A stretch of DNA of 64,000 nucleotides from Actinobacteria bacterium 69-20. GTDB lineage: Bacteria; Actinomycetota; Actinomycetes; Mycobacteriales; Nakamurellaceae. The DNA is taken from NCBI GenBank assembly GCA_001897425.1, contig MKSW01000012.1, positions 1 to 64,000 on the forward strand, in the 5' to 3' direction. Shown here one piece after another: positions 24,839 to 33,909 of this stretch (positions are counted from its first letter, which is position 1; each line of letters begins with the position of its first letter). The position numbers and the translations under genes are program-made. The notes beneath the pieces were generated by a model. The model was not told where the DNA came from, did no database searches, and saw nothing but the letters and a program-made list of their open reading frames with translations.

Positions 24839-24974
24839 CGACGTGTTGGGCGTCAATAAGCTACATGCCGAGACGGATCACGAGTCCGTCGCCTTGTATC
24901 GTGCGATGGGCTGGACGATCTCGAACCTGGGCGAGAAGTACCAAGGCATAGAGTGTTTCGACCGCCGCTGGTAG
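24839..24974 (+). pseudogene. C-terminal fragment of a GNAT acetyltransferase
   Basis: The translated stretch VLGVNKLHAETDHESVALYR, then AMGWTISNLGEKYQG, ends in a TAG. It matches the last 45 residues of GNAT N-acetyltransferases (the Asn/Glu/ALYR region after the acetyl-CoA loop). The N-terminal two thirds are missing, and the homology begins right at the end of the 24-bp repeat. It is a gene remnant left by the insertion or deletion that placed the repeat. The remaining 24975-25075 has no feature I can support. Confidence 0.7.
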
Positions 24975-25075
24975 GCGTCTGCCGTGTAGTGCGCGAACTG
25001 TGCCGCCATGCCCGCCCGGTGCCCCTGGATTCGCTAAGGTCCCCAGGACCCGACTGGAGGTCTCGGCGGCGGTGC

Positions 25076-25280
25076 TTGTCCACCTGTCCGATTTCCATCC
25101 ACATCCGTTGGCGGCGGCTCGATTCGCGTCGGTGGGTGCGGCAGTCTCGACCCATCAGCGGGTATGACGTTGTTCGCGGCATGGGAGGTTTGTGATGGTC
25201 GGGCGAGTTCGGCTCTGGGGCAAGAGGTTTGCGTGTCGGGTACGGCGCGCTCGTCGGTCTGTGGACGCGGGAATGACGAC
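25076..25280 (+). repeat. 205-bp direct repeat, copy 2
   Basis: Gapless match to 22003-22207 at a constant offset of 3073 bp. This copy runs on into an intact DUF4244 gene, so it is the original and the copy at 22003 is the derived end. Confidence 0.9.
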
Positions 25281-25410
25281 GGTCGAGTACGCGATCGGCA
25301 CCGTCGTCGCCGCGGCGTTCGCAGCGGTGCTGTACAAGATCGTCACCGGTGACTCGATCGTGTCGGGGTTGACGAATTTGATCCAGTCCGCGCTCGCGAC
25401 GAACTGGTAG
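25195..25410 (+). CDS. DUF4244 Flp-pilin-like protein
   Basis: A 71-residue protein: a basic leader (MVGRVRLWGKRFACRVRRAR), then SVDAG followed by MTTVEYAIGTVVAAAFAAVL. The Gly before MTTVE and the Glu at +5 fit a prepilin peptidase site, and the remainder is one hydrophobic helix. This is the layout of the small Flp-type pilins encoded before TadE-like genes in actinobacteria (Rv3656c type). The ATG at 25195 follows GGGAGG by 6 nt. The TadE-like gene starts 7 nt after its stop. Confidence 0.85.
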   Translation: MVGRVRLWGKRFACRVRRARRSVDAGMTTVEYAIGTVVAAAFAAVLYKIVTGDSIVSGLTNLIQSALATNW

Positions 25411-25417
25411 ACGTTCG

Positions 25418-25903
25418 GTGGTCCGGCGTCCGGTGCGCGCAGAGGCGGGCCGGCGGAGACGTTCCTGCGGGAACGGGTCGCGTCGCTCGGCGTGCGGTAA
25501 CGCGCTCGTCGCCCCGCCCGTCGTTGCGCACGGCACCGAACGACGGTGCCGGCCCGCGAAGCGGTTCGGGGGCGGCGATACGGGCAGCGTGACGATCGAG
25601 GCTGCCGTGGCGCTGTCGGCACTGGTCGTGGTTCTCGCGCTGTGCCTGGCGGGCATCGGCGTGCTGATCGCCCAGGTGCGGGCGACCGACGCGGCCGGGG
25701 AGGCGGCACGTCAAGCCGCACGAGGAGACGACGCGGCCGCTCGTGCGGCGGTGGTGAGGCTGGCGCCGGCTGATTCGGTGCTCACGTTGTCGGGCACTGA
25801 TGTCGTGACGGCGCAGGTCGAGGCGCCGCCGTTGGGCGCACTGTTGCCCGGGATCCGTGTCGGCGCAACGGCTGTCGCCGCGCGGGAACCGGACGTCCCG
25901 TGA
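25418..25903 (+). CDS. TadE-like minor pilin (Rv3655c type)
   Basis: The conserved part, GSVTIEAAVALSALVVVLAL followed by IAQVRATDAAGEAARQAARGD, is the TadE-like signature: a prepilin-like Gly/Glu motif, one membrane helix, then the RxxDAARxAAR-type helix. The start is uncertain. GTG 25418, 7 nt after the DUF4244 stop, gives an Arg-rich leader of about 55 residues, which is long for this family, but no later start codon with a ribosome site is visible before the motif. Its stop overlaps the next ATG (TGATG). Confidence 0.78.
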   Translation: MVRRPVRAEAGRRRRSCGNGSRRSACGNALVAPPVVAHGTERRCRPAKRFGGGDTGSVTIEAAVALSALVVVLALCLAGIGVLIAQVRATDAAGEAARQAARGDDAAARAAVVRLAPADSVLTLSGTDVVTAQVEAPPLGALLPGIRVGATAVAAREPDVP

Positions 25904-26271
25904 TGCGTTCGCGGGGCGCGCGCGGTGATGACGGCATGGCGACCGTCCTTGCCTGCGTGTGCGTGCTCGCCTTGATTGCGGTGACGGCGCTCGCCCTGCA
26001 GTTCGGCGCGGCGGTCGTCGCGCGCCATCGCGCCGAGAACGCCGCGGAGATGGGGGCTTTGGCCGGCGCCGGGGAGATGCTATCGGGCGCCGACGTGGCG
26101 TGCTCCGCGGCGGCGCGGATGGTCGCGCAGAACTCAACCGCGGTGAAGAGCTGCACTGTGGAGGGCGCCGATGTGCTGGTGACGGTCTCGGTCGACGTGC
26201 GGGTCGGGCCACTGCGCGGCAGAGCGACCGGGCGCGCCCGCGCCGGACCGGTCGCCGCGCAATCATACTGA
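25903..26271 (+). CDS. Rv3654c family TadE-like protein
   Basis: A 122-residue protein with a short basic leader (MRSRGARGDDGMATV), a long hydrophobic helix (LACVCVLALIAVTALALQFG) and the motif RHRAENAAEMGALAGA, characteristic of the Rv3654c family encoded last in actinobacterial tad operons. It is exported or membrane-anchored and linked to Flp-type pilus or secretion assembly. Translationally coupled to the TadE-like gene. The assembly ATPase and platform genes (TadA-C) expected upstream are not in this part of the window. Confidence 0.82.
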   Translation: MRSRGARGDDGMATVLACVCVLALIAVTALALQFGAAVVARHRAENAAEMGALAGAGEMLSGADVACSAAARMVAQNSTAVKSCTVEGADVLVTVSVDVRVGPLRGRATGRARAGPVAAQSY

Positions 26272-26405
26272 GCAACCCTGGCCCGCATATTCGATCGAGC
26301 GACCCGGCCCTGTGATCCCGGCATCAGCCGGTGGCCGTGAAGGCTCCGGCGGCGATCAAGGGGGAGAAGACTTTGTGGTCATACCGCGGTAGTAGGATTG
26401 TCGCT

Positions 26406-26678
26406 ATGGCACGTGGGAGGCTGGCCCGGAAGCTGGCGATTTCGATGGACGCGGATCTGGCCGACGGCGTCCGAGCGGCGGCCGCCGACGAGGGCTTGAG
26501 TGTCTCCGCGTGGATATCCGCCACTTCGCGGGATGCGCTGCAGATTCGTGAGGGCCTTGCCGCCGTCGCCGAGTGGGAAGCCGAGCATGGTGCTTTCGCC
26601 GAGGCGGAACTCTCGATGGCGCGCATGCGCGTCGCCGCGAAATCGACGGTCGCGGTCGAGCGCCGCGCAGCATTATGA
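26406..26678 (+). CDS. Antitoxin, ribbon-helix-helix-like
   Basis: A 90-residue protein, MARGRLARKLAISMDADLAD, then GVRAAAADEGLSVSAWISA. A strand (RKLAISMD) followed by two helices ending in SVSAWI matches the ribbon-helix-helix antitoxins that pair with PIN toxins. A TAGGAT -10-like box lies only 7 nt before the ATG, which suggests a leaderless transcript. The stop overlaps the PIN toxin ATG (ATGA). The frame is open upstream, but the alternative start lacks any signal. Confidence 0.78.
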   Translation: MARGRLARKLAISMDADLADGVRAAAADEGLSVSAWISATSRDALQIREGLAAVAEWEAEHGAFAEAELSMARMRVAAKSTVAVERRAAL

Positions 26679-27058
26679 CCGCGGTCTATGACGCCGGGGT
26701 GCTGATCGCAGCGGAGAGTTCCGTGCGAGCGGTGTGGGCGGAGCACCGCGTCTGCCTGGAGATGGGAGTTCTCCCCGTCACCACCGCGCCGGTCGTCGCG
26801 CAGGTGAGTCGATCCGCCCGCCAAGTCCAGCTCAGGCGTTTCCTTCGGGGCTGTCGCGTGCGCCCCTTCGACGATGCCCAATCCCACCGCGTCGGCGAGT
26901 TGCTAGCGGCTACCGGGACGAGCGATGTCGTCGATGCGCACGTTGCCGCAGTGGCCTCCGAGTCGAAAGCCGGGTCGGTGATCACCAGCGATCCGGACGA
27001 CATCGCCGCTTTGCTCGCCGCCGCCGGAAGCGCCGCACGTGTGATCGCCGTCGGCTGA
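26675..27058 (+). CDS. PIN-domain toxin (VapC-like)
   Basis: A 127-residue PIN nuclease: MTAVYDAGVLIAAE supplies the first Asp, TSDVVDAHVAAVA the second acidic pair, and VITSDPDDIAALL the last Asp, so the four-acid metal site is complete. VapC-type toxins cut specific tRNAs or rRNA. It is coupled to the antitoxin gene upstream by a 4-nt overlap. It ends 32 nt before the convergent nitrite reductase-like gene. Confidence 0.85.
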   Translation: MTAVYDAGVLIAAESSVRAVWAEHRVCLEMGVLPVTTAPVVAQVSRSARQVQLRRFLRGCRVRPFDDAQSHRVGELLAATGTSDVVDAHVAAVASESKAGSVITSDPDDIAALLAAAGSAARVIAVG

Positions 27059-27090
27059 CCCCGAATGCGCGGCAGTCCGCGAACCCGGCG

Positions 27091-29835
27091 TCAGTTGGTG
27101 ACGGTGAAGGCGCCGGTGGCACCGATGACGGCGTCGGCCATCGCGTGCGTCAGGAAGGGGTACGTGCCCGGCTCCGAGAAGCGCAGCTCGACGAACCCGC
27201 CATTGCCCGGGTCGACCGGAAGTGTTTGCGCCGCACCGGATTCCACGCCTGCCGACGTGCCGTCCTTCAGTAGGTACGCGCCGTTCAGGTATTCCGTCGT
27301 GAACTGCGCGCCGATTACGTGGAACGCCAGCGAGCGGGTCGGCCCGGCGTCGACTACCCAGATCCGCACCAGCTCACCGACTTTCGCAGTGAGCGGAGCG
27401 TGCTGATAGGCGAACGGGTATCCGTTGAACGCGACGGCATCGGGCTTGTCCGCCAGCATCTTCGCGTAGTCGCCGATCTGGCCCTGCGGCCCGAAGAACA
27501 GCTCCGAGCCGACCAGCACATATTCGGCGCCGGCCGGGGCGAGGTCCGGCGGATCGATGATGATCGCGCCGTACATGCCGTTCCCCATGTGCATCAGCAT
27601 GGGCTCCACCGAACAGTGGTACAGCCACGCGCCGGCATGCGTCGCGACGAAGCTGTAGGTGTGGGTCTTACCGGCCGGGATGGGCGTCATCACCTTCGCC
27701 GGCGGCCCGGACTCAGCGTGGAAGTCGATGTTGTGCGTCATGTCCGTGTCGTTGACCACGGTGACGTTGAACCGGTCACCGACCTTGCCGCGCAGCACTG
27801 GACCGGGCACCCGGCCGTCGAACGTCCACAGCAACTGCGTCACGCCGGGCGCCACGGCCGTCTCGACATTCTTGATGTGCCAGGTCACGTCGTGCACGGT
27901 GGTGTTCGGCGCTGGAGGCAGCGACGCGTCGACCGGCTTCCACCCCGCGGGCGGGGTTGCCGTGAGATCCGGTGAGACGGCGTCATTCGAGGATGACGCT
28001 GTTCCGGCGCCGGCGCCGGCGCCGCCAGCGGCGCCACCCATGCCTGCCATTCCGGCCATGCCGCCGGTGCCAGCATTCGGCGGTGTCGCGGCGCCGGGCA
28101 CGGCGACGGTGATCGAGATGACCATGCCCGCCTGGCGGTGACCGGGGACGGTGCACCATCCCTCGACCGGCGCATCGATTACCCCGGCATCGAGCACGGC
28201 GGACTGGCCGGGGTCGAGCATCGGTGTCGTCGGGCCGGTGGCGAGATGCAGGTCGTGCTGCATGGCTCCGTTGTTCTTCACGTTCAAGACGAGCTTCGCG
28301 CCGCGTTCCACGACGAGATGTGCCGGAAGGATCTTCAGGTCGACGAGTGAGATGTCCACTCCCGCAGCGGCTTCCGCGGCGGTGATCACGTCTGCGGAGC
28401 CGGCCGGTGGCGCTGTCGTTCCGCCGGCGCTGCTCGCGGTGGTGCCGCTGTTCGCGAAGAGAATGGCGCCGACCAGAATCGCGACGCCGATCGCGCTGCC
28501 GATCACGCCGGACCGGATCCGAGCCCGTCGGCTCGGCAGCACCAGCCCGGTCACCGGGTCGGGCGGCGGGCTCGCGGCGGGCGCAAACGCAGCCGGCGCC
28601 GACCGGGAACCCACCGCCCGCGCGGCGATCTCCCGCCGATGCACGACCGCGGCGCGCGCGAAGGCGCCCACCGTCACGCCGACGAACGCGAGGATCGCGA
28701 CCTCGTTCAACACCCCGCCGATCTGCCACGCCCAGACGAGCCCCGCGGTGTCGCCCACCAGCACCCGCAGCACGAGCCCCGCGTGCAACAACGCCAGCGG
28801 GGCGTAGAAGATCGGGAAGTAGGGCAACGGTTTTCGTATCACGGCAGGCGCGATCACCGGTGCATGCGCGAACACCATCGACATCACGAAGCCCAAGAAG
28901 ACGGTGTGCAGTTCGGCGTCATAGAACGGATTGAACGGCGCACCGCTGTACGCCGGGTTGCCGACCTGGTACCCGGCGATCGCCCACAGGATTCCGCCGC
29001 CGGCCAACCAGACATATCCGGCCAGCAGACCCGCCGCCATGAACCGGGTGACACCCTTGGCGTAGATCGTGCGCCGCGCCAGGTCGTAGGTGCCGAGCCA
29101 CACCGCCATCGCGAGCATCGCGAGGCCGGTCAGCCGGATGCCCCACTGCGGCAGCCACAGCGACACAGTCGCCCCGGCCACCATGCCGAGGATCGCCACC
29201 ACGAGCGACACTCGCACCGGCGTCGACCGTTTCAGCATCCGGGAGAGCTCTAGCCGCTCCGCGGTGATGGTCACGACGAGGAAGATCGCGAGCCACGGCA
29301 CGGTATCGGAGATTGACCGGCCGCTCATCGCGACGGCCGCGGCGACCGCCCAGCCGACCGCGGCCAGCCCCATCAGCGTGTTGTGCGTGGATCGCTGGAT
29401 CCGGTCGAGCCGGCCGTAGACGGCCACCAGGATCGCGCCGGCCGCGAAGAAGAATGCGTAGCCGATCCAGGCCGTCCACCCGGCCACCACCCAGACGGAG
29501 CCGAGGACGGAAAACGCGGGCACCCCCCAGGACCACCATCGGCCCAGCGCGACCGCCCGCTCCGTCGAGATCAGCGTCCCGAGGAAGCCGAGGCTCATCA
29601 GGAACCCGTGCTGCGCGAAGGAGGTCCCCGCCGACGGCACCGTATAGCCCAAGCGGGCGAGCCCGCCCCACAGCCCCGCGAGCAGCACCAGGATGCCGAA
29701 CGGCAGCGCAAACAGGCCCGGCGGTAGCCTCCTCGAGGACACCGCAGCAGGCCCGGCCGTCGTCGGTTGGCGCGGGCCCGCGGATCGCAGCGGTGGCGGT
29801 AGCACGGTCCTATCCTCCGGAGCCGAAGTCGACAA
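27091..29835 (-). CDS. nirK: Fused membrane-cupredoxin-NirK type copper nitrite reductase
   Basis: A 914-residue three-part protein. Residues about 38-395 form a polytopic membrane region (ten or more hydrophobic segments, NnrS-like in appearance), with one more helix at 442-461. Residues about 490-580 are a blue-copper domain with likely ligands His527, Cys561, His566 and Met571. After a Gly/Ala/Met-rich linker, residues about 640-914 are a two-domain copper nitrite reductase. It has type 1 ligands His701, Cys741, His749 and Met754, type 2 ligands His706, His740 and His897, and catalytic Asp704 and His839. It should reduce nitrite to NO, with electrons passing through the fused cupredoxin. 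Downstream of a DUF2249 gene on the same strand. Confidence 0.85.
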   Translation of the reverse strand: MSTSAPEDRTVLPPPLRSAGPRQPTTAGPAAVSSRRLPPGLFALPFGILVLLAGLWGGLARLGYTVPSAGTSFAQHGFLMSLGFLGTLISTERAVALGRWWSWGVPAFSVLGSVWVVAGWTAWIGYAFFFAAGAILVAVYGRLDRIQRSTHNTLMGLAAVGWAVAAAVAMSGRSISDTVPWLAIFLVVTITAERLELSRMLKRSTPVRVSLVVAILGMVAGATVSLWLPQWGIRLTGLAMLAMAVWLGTYDLARRTIYAKGVTRFMAAGLLAGYVWLAGGGILWAIAGYQVGNPAYSGAPFNPFYDAELHTVFLGFVMSMVFAHAPVIAPAVIRKPLPYFPIFYAPLALLHAGLVLRVLVGDTAGLVWAWQIGGVLNEVAILAFVGVTVGAFARAAVVHRREIAARAVGSRSAPAAFAPAASPPPDPVTGLVLPSRRARIRSGVIGSAIGVAILVGAILFANSGTTASSAGGTTAPPAGSADVITAAEAAAGVDISLVDLKILPAHLVVERGAKLVLNVKNNGAMQHDLHLATGPTTPMLDPGQSAVLDAGVIDAPVEGWCTVPGHRQAGMVISITVAVPGAATPPNAGTGGMAGMAGMGGAAGGAGAGAGTASSSNDAVSPDLTATPPAGWKPVDASLPPAPNTTVHDVTWHIKNVETAVAPGVTQLLWTFDGRVPGPVLRGKVGDRFNVTVVNDTDMTHNIDFHAESGPPAKVMTPIPAGKTHTYSFVATHAGAWLYHCSVEPMLMHMGNGMYGAIIIDPPDLAPAGAEYVLVGSELFFGPQGQIGDYAKMLADKPDAVAFNGYPFAYQHAPLTAKVGELVRIWVVDAGPTRSLAFHVIGAQFTTEYLNGAYLLKDGTSAGVESGAAQTLPVDPGNGGFVELRFSEPGTYPFLTHAMADAVIGATGAFTVTN

Positions 29836-30043
29836 TCACGCGATGCCACCTGCCGCGAACCACGCGGGAACGCGCCCATGCCACCGTCGTGACCTCCAAC
29901 CTATCGGCGCCGCCGTGCACCCGGCCGGCCCAGCACGGTGACCTTCATGACGTGACGCGCGGCAGACCGCCCCGGTCGTCTGCGAGCACCGGGTACGGTA
30001 TCCGGGCGGACGCCCGCGAACAGCGTTATACTCGGTCGATCGG

Positions 30044-30277
30044 TCACCCCGCGGTCGGCCGGCCGATCCGGACCCGCCAGATCTCCGGCCCCTGCTCCAG
30101 GTAGTCCCAGGTGAAATCGCCGGAGTACTCCGCGTCGAACTGGTAGTAGAGCGGCTTCGGGTCGTGATCGTTGACCAGTTCGAACCCGGCGCCCGGATCC
30201 AGCTTGCGGTAGGTGTCCAGGATCAGCGCGTGGCGGCGCATGTGCGGCTCGGAACGGACGTCGAGCACGGGGTCCAT
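30044..30277 (-). CDS. DUF2249 domain protein
   Basis: A 77-residue protein, [20 protein letters not shown], then [20 protein letters not shown]. This is the DUF2249 family (TusA-like fold), small proteins typically found beside hemerythrins, nitrite/NO reductases and NnrS in denitrifiers. The ATG follows GAAAGGAC. It lies 208 nt upstream of the NirK fusion on the same strand and is divergent from the hemerythrin gene. The gap before NirK has a TATAAC -10-like hexamer (30025-30030, minus strand) but no clear -35. Confidence 0.85.
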   Translation of the reverse strand: MDPVLDVRSEPHMRRHALILDTYRKLDPGAGFELVNDHDPKPLYYQFDAEYSGDFTWDYLEQGPEIWRVRIGRPTAG

Positions 30278-30307
30278 GGGGTGTCCTTTCGGCAGCGAAT
30301 ATCAACC

Positions 30308-30324
30308 GTCGCATTTTATGCAAC
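30308..30324. promoter_or_regulatory. Inverted repeat in the DUF2249/hemerythrin promoter region
   Basis: GTCGCATTTTATGCAAC is an imperfect palindrome (6 of 7 arm bases pair around TTT). Its GCAT-N3-ATGC core resembles half-sites of Rrf2-type NO sensors such as NsrR. It lies between two divergent NO-linked genes. The assignment is tentative. Confidence 0.35.
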
Positions 30325-30467
30325 GAGTATGTGTGAAAATTATCGGATGGGCGACAGTGGGCGTCCGCGGGCCGGGCGACGGGTCTACAGTTCGGGCGAC
30401 GGCTCTTTTTCCCCGGGGGTCCGGATCAAACACGGTGCAAGATCAAATACAGGGCAAGGAGGTTCCG

Positions 30468-30932
30468 ATGACGGCGACGCTCGCCGAGGCGCTGGAGCAG
30501 GAACACAAGGACATCGACGCCGGCATTTCGGCGTTCACCGGCGGCCTGGCGGACGGCGCGCCGCCCGTCGACACGATGCGAAAGGCGCTCGCCGCGCACC
30601 GCCGGCACATCTACCTCGAGGAGACGATCCTCTTCCCGCCGCTGCGTGCCGGCGGCATGTTCGCCGCCATCCTGGTGATGCTGCGCGAGCACGGGCAGAT
30701 GTGGAACCTGATGGACGAACTGGAGCCGCTGGTGGCTGCGGGCGGCACCGATCCGGCGGTGCCCGGGTTGTGCGAGAAGTTCGTGGCGCTGATCGCCGCG
30801 CACAACCTCAAGGAGGAGGCGACGATCTACGCCAAGGCCGACGAGACGTTGAACGGGCCCGCCACCGAGCAGCTTCGTGAGTTCCTGGCCACCGGCACGA
30901 TGCCCGCCGGGTGGGTCTGCGAGAAGGCCTGA
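30468..30932 (+). CDS. Hemerythrin domain protein
   Basis: A 154-residue helical protein with the HHE pattern: LEQEHKDID, AAHRRHIYLEETILFPPL, MLREHGQMW and IAAHNLKEEATIYAKAD. The His and Glu residues are spaced for a di-iron site. Such proteins sense or scavenge O2 or NO and repair iron-sulfur clusters. The ATG follows a perfect AAGGAGG. It is divergent from DUF2249 and near the NirK fusion, which supports a role in NO handling. Confidence 0.88.
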   Translation: MTATLAEALEQEHKDIDAGISAFTGGLADGAPPVDTMRKALAAHRRHIYLEETILFPPLRAGGMFAAILVMLREHGQMWNLMDELEPLVAAGGTDPAVPGLCEKFVALIAAHNLKEEATIYAKADETLNGPATEQLREFLATGTMPAGWVCEKA

Positions 30933-30990
30933 ACCCGCTGCGGCGCCGGGCTTTTCGAGTATGACGACGTTCCGGGGTCGGGCCGTGCGG

Positions 30991-32034
30991 CTACACCGAT
31001 GCGGTCTCGGCGGCGTCCGCGGCCTCGCGCCGGGCCACCATGTCGAGCGCGATGTCGATGATCATGTCCTCCTGGCCGCCCACCAGTTTTCGCTCCCCGA
31101 CGGTGATCAGGATGTCGCGCGCGTCCACGCCGTAGCGCTGCGCGGCGGCCTCCGCGTGCCGGAGGAAGCTGCCGTAGGCACCGGCGTAGCCGAGGCTGAG
31201 CGTCTCCCGATCGACCCGCACCGGCCGGTCCTGCAGCGGGCGGACGAGGTCGTCGGCCGCGTCCTGCAGCGCGAAGAGGTCGGCGCCCACGTCCCACCCC
31301 TGCAGCCGGGCCACCGCGACGAACGGTTCGATCGGGCAGTTGCCCGCCCCGGCACCCTGACCGGCCAGCGAGGCGTCCACCCGGAACGCGCCCTCCTCCA
31401 CCGCGACGACGGAGTTCGCCACGGAGAGCGACAGGTTCTCGTGCGCGTGGATGCCGATCTGCGTGTCCGGACGCAGCGCGTCGCGGTAGGCGCGGATGCG
31501 GTCGCGGACCCCGTTCATGGTGAGCCGGCCCCCGGAGTCGGTGACGTACACACAGTGCGCGCCATAGGACTCCATCAGTTTCGCTTGCTGCGCAAGGCTT
31601 TCCGGGTCGTTCATGTGCGCCATCATCAGGAACCCGGACACGTCCATGCCGAGTTCCCGGGCGGCGGCGATGTGCTGGGCAGAGACGTCCGCCTCGGTGC
31701 AGTGCGTGGCGATGCGTACGGATCGGACGCCGGACGCATAGGCGCGGCGCAGATCGGCGATGGTGCCGATGCCGGGCAGCAGCAGCGTGGTGAGCGTCGC
31801 ATGCCGGATCACCTCGGCGGCGGCCTCGATCCACTCCCAGTCGGTGTGCGAACCGGGGCCATAGTTGATCGAACTGCCGGCCAGCCCGTCGCCGTGCGAG
31901 ACCTCGATCGCGTCGACACCCGCCGCGTCGAGAGCGGCGACGATCATGCGGACCGTGTCGGGCGTGATGCGATGCCGGATGGCGTGCATCCCGTCGCGCA
32001 GCGTCACGTCCTGCAGGTAGATCGTGGTGCTCAT
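30991..32034 (-). CDS. 4-hydroxy-2-oxovalerate aldolase
   Basis: A 347-residue HMGL-like (DRE-TIM) aldolase. [17 protein letters not shown] is the metal/substrate loop (Arg and Asp of TLRDG), [15 protein letters not shown] carries the HxH metal ligands, and [18 protein letters not shown] follows. It cleaves 4-hydroxy-2-oxovalerate to pyruvate and acetaldehyde, normally in a complex with an acetaldehyde dehydrogenase that takes the product through a channel. That partner is encoded directly upstream with a 4-nt overlap. Last step of the kynurenine operon's lower pathway. Confidence 0.93.
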   Translation of the reverse strand: MSTTIYLQDVTLRDGMHAIRHRITPDTVRMIVAALDAAGVDAIEVSHGDGLAGSSINYGPGSHTDWEWIEAAAEVIRHATLTTLLLPGIGTIADLRRAYASGVRSVRIATHCTEADVSAQHIAAARELGMDVSGFLMMAHMNDPESLAQQAKLMESYGAHCVYVTDSGGRLTMNGVRDRIRAYRDALRPDTQIGIHAHENLSLSVANSVVAVEEGAFRVDASLAGQGAGAGNCPIEPFVAVARLQGWDVGADLFALQDAADDLVRPLQDRPVRVDRETLSLGYAGAYGSFLRHAEAAAQRYGVDARDILITVGERKLVGGQEDMIIDIALDMVARREAADAAETASV

Positions 32035-33014
32035 GCCTGTGCCTCCGAAAGATCGCGCGCAGCAAGGGTTTCCGCGGTGCGCAGCGCCGCCGACGTCATG
32101 ATGTCCAGGTTGCCGGCATAGGCGGGAAGATAGTGCGCGGCGCCCTCGATCTCCAGGAACACCGACACCTGGTGCGTCACCTCGACTCCCGCGGTGAGGG
32201 TGCCGACGGGCTGCCCGTCCGGGACCGCCGTGATCTGCACCTTCTGCTTGAGCCGGTACCCGGGTACGTAGGCCTGCACATCGGCGACCATCTTCTCGAC
32301 GGAACTCGTGATGCGCTCGTGGATCTCCGGATCGGCGGCGTCGATCAGGCAGAAGACGGTGTCCCGCATGATCATCGGCGGCTCGGCCGGGTTCAGGATG
32401 ATGATCGCCTTGCCGTGCGCCGCGCCGCCGACCGCCTCAATGGCCCGGCTCGTCGTCTCGGTGAACTCGTCGATGTTCGCCCGGGTGCCCGGTCCCGCCG
32501 ACTTCGAGGCGATCGAGGCGACAATCTCGGCGTAGGCGACCGGGGTGACGCGCGAGATCGCCGCAACGATCGGGATTGTCGCCTGGCCGCCGCAGGTCAC
32601 CATGTTCACGTTCGGCGCGTCGATGTGATCGTCCAGGTTGACGACGGGCACCACGAACGGCCCGATCGCGGCCGGCGTGAGGTCGATGAGCTGCTTGCCG
32701 TACGGCGCCAGTGCGGCGGCATTCGCCTCGTGCGCCTTCGCGCTGGTGGCATCGAATATGACGCGGATCTGCTCGAAACCGGGCATCGCGATGAGCCCGT
32801 CGACACCCCGATCCGTGGTCGGGATACCGAGCCGCTTCGCCCGCGCCAGGCCGTCGGAGGCCGGGTCGATGCCGACCATCGCGCCCATGGCGAGGGACTT
32901 CGACAGCCGGATGACCTTGATCATCAGATCACTGCCGATATTGCCCGACCCGATGATGGCAACCGTGGCCTTGGTCGCGTCCGCGGGCAGTTCTCGGGCT
33001 GCTTCTTCCGACAC
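32031..33014 (-). CDS. Acetaldehyde dehydrogenase (acylating)
   Basis: A 327-residue NAD-dependent enzyme: [17 protein letters not shown] (Rossmann loop), [17 protein letters not shown] (the Cys of the TCGGQ motif is the catalytic thiol), and [18 protein letters not shown] near the C-terminus. It oxidises acetaldehyde to acetyl-CoA in complex with the aldolase encoded next, keeping the toxic aldehyde in a tunnel. Its ATG is 58 nt after the hydratase stop, the widest gap in this part of the operon. Confidence 0.93.
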   Translation of the reverse strand: MSEEAARELPADATKATVAIIGSGNIGSDLMIKVIRLSKSLAMGAMVGIDPASDGLARAKRLGIPTTDRGVDGLIAMPGFEQIRVIFDATSAKAHEANAAALAPYGKQLIDLTPAAIGPFVVPVVNLDDHIDAPNVNMVTCGGQATIPIVAAISRVTPVAYAEIVASIASKSAGPGTRANIDEFTETTSRAIEAVGGAAHGKAIIILNPAEPPMIMRDTVFCLIDAADPEIHERITSSVEKMVADVQAYVPGYRLKQKVQITAVPDGQPVGTLTAGVEVTHQVSVFLEIEGAAHYLPAYAGNLDIMTSAALRTAETLAARDLSEAQA

Positions 33015-33072
33015 TTGGTCCTCCGCTGGGTTTTCGAAGAGTGCTTGTCGATGATCGTGTGCCGGCGGCCGA

Positions 33073-33909
33073 TCAGTGAGCTCGGCTCGCGGTGCCGGCC
33101 GTACTCGCCGTGAAGGAGGCGCTGACCGTGCCGAGCCCGCGCAGCTCCGCGCGCACGTGCTCGCCCGGACGGATCGGATACATGGGTCCGAGCGCGCCGG
33201 AGAGCACGAGTTGCCCCGCGCGCAGCGGCTGGCCGAAATCCCGCGCCGTGCGGGCGAGCCAGGCCAGCGCCGTCAGCGGATCGCCGAGGCAGGCCGCGCC
33301 GTTGCCGGACGAGACCTGGGTGTCGCCGGCGAACATCGTCATCTCCACGTCCACCGGCTCGATCTCGTCCAGGGTCCGGCGCGGTTGCCCGAGCACATAC
33401 AGTGCGCTGGAACCGTTGTCGGCCACGGTGTCCACGAACGTGATGTCCCAGTTCGCGATGCGGCTGTCCACGATCTCCAACGCGGGCAGCACGGCGGCCA
33501 CGGCGCCGCGCACCTGAGCCGCGTCGAGCGGGCCGTCCGCGAGGTCCGCGCCGAGCACGAACGCGACCTCCGCCTCGACCTTCGGCTGCAGCAGCGCGCC
33601 GATCGGGACGGCGTCGCCGTCGTCGAAACCCATGTCGTCGAACAGGATCCCGAAATCCGGCTGATCCACGCCGAGCTGCTTCTGCACCGCCGGAGAGGTG
33701 AGGCCGATCTTGCGCCCCACGATGGTGGCGCCGCCCGCCAGCCGGAGCTCGGCGAGCCGCTGCTGGACCGCGTAGGCGCCTGCGGCGTCATCGGCCGCAA
33801 TGGTGTCGCGGACCGGCGCGCACGCGATCCCCGTCCTCGACGCGGCGCGCAGCCGGTCGGCCAGGGATGCGACGGTGGCGGTGTCCAGCGGTGTCGTCGG
33901 CTGTCTCAT
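33073..33909 (-). CDS. 2-keto-4-pentenoate hydratase
   Basis: A 278-residue member of the hydratase/decarboxylase family related to fumarylacetoacetate hydrolases: [20 protein letters not shown], then DFGILFDDM, then [13 protein letters not shown] (Glu metal ligands), and [15 protein letters not shown]. It adds water to 2-oxopent-4-enoate, giving 4-hydroxy-2-oxovalerate for the aldolase. The homologue at 35835 has the same fold; I assign this one as hydratase because it is next to the aldolase pair, so the two could be swapped. The ATG at 33909 overlaps the ACMSD stop by 4 nt. Confidence 0.85.
   Translation of the reverse strand: MRQPTTPLDTATVASLADRLRAASRTGIACAPVRDTIAADDAAGAYAVQQRLAELRLAGGATIVGRKIGLTSPAVQKQLGVDQPDFGILFDDMGFDDGDAVPIGALLQPKVEAEVAFVLGADLADGPLDAAQVRGAVAAVLPALEIVDSRIANWDITFVDTVADNGSSALYVLGQPRRTLDEIEPVDVEMTMFAGDTQVSSGNGAACLGDPLTALAWLARTARDFGQPLRAGQLVLSGALGPMYPIRPGEHVRAELRGLGTVSASFTASTAGTASRAH

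Noticed and set aside
27091..29835. Possible frameshift or two-gene misassembly in the very long copper protein.
   Set aside because: The frame is continuous, both copper centres are complete and the linkers are natural Gly/Ala/Pro-rich sequence, so a real fusion is more likely.
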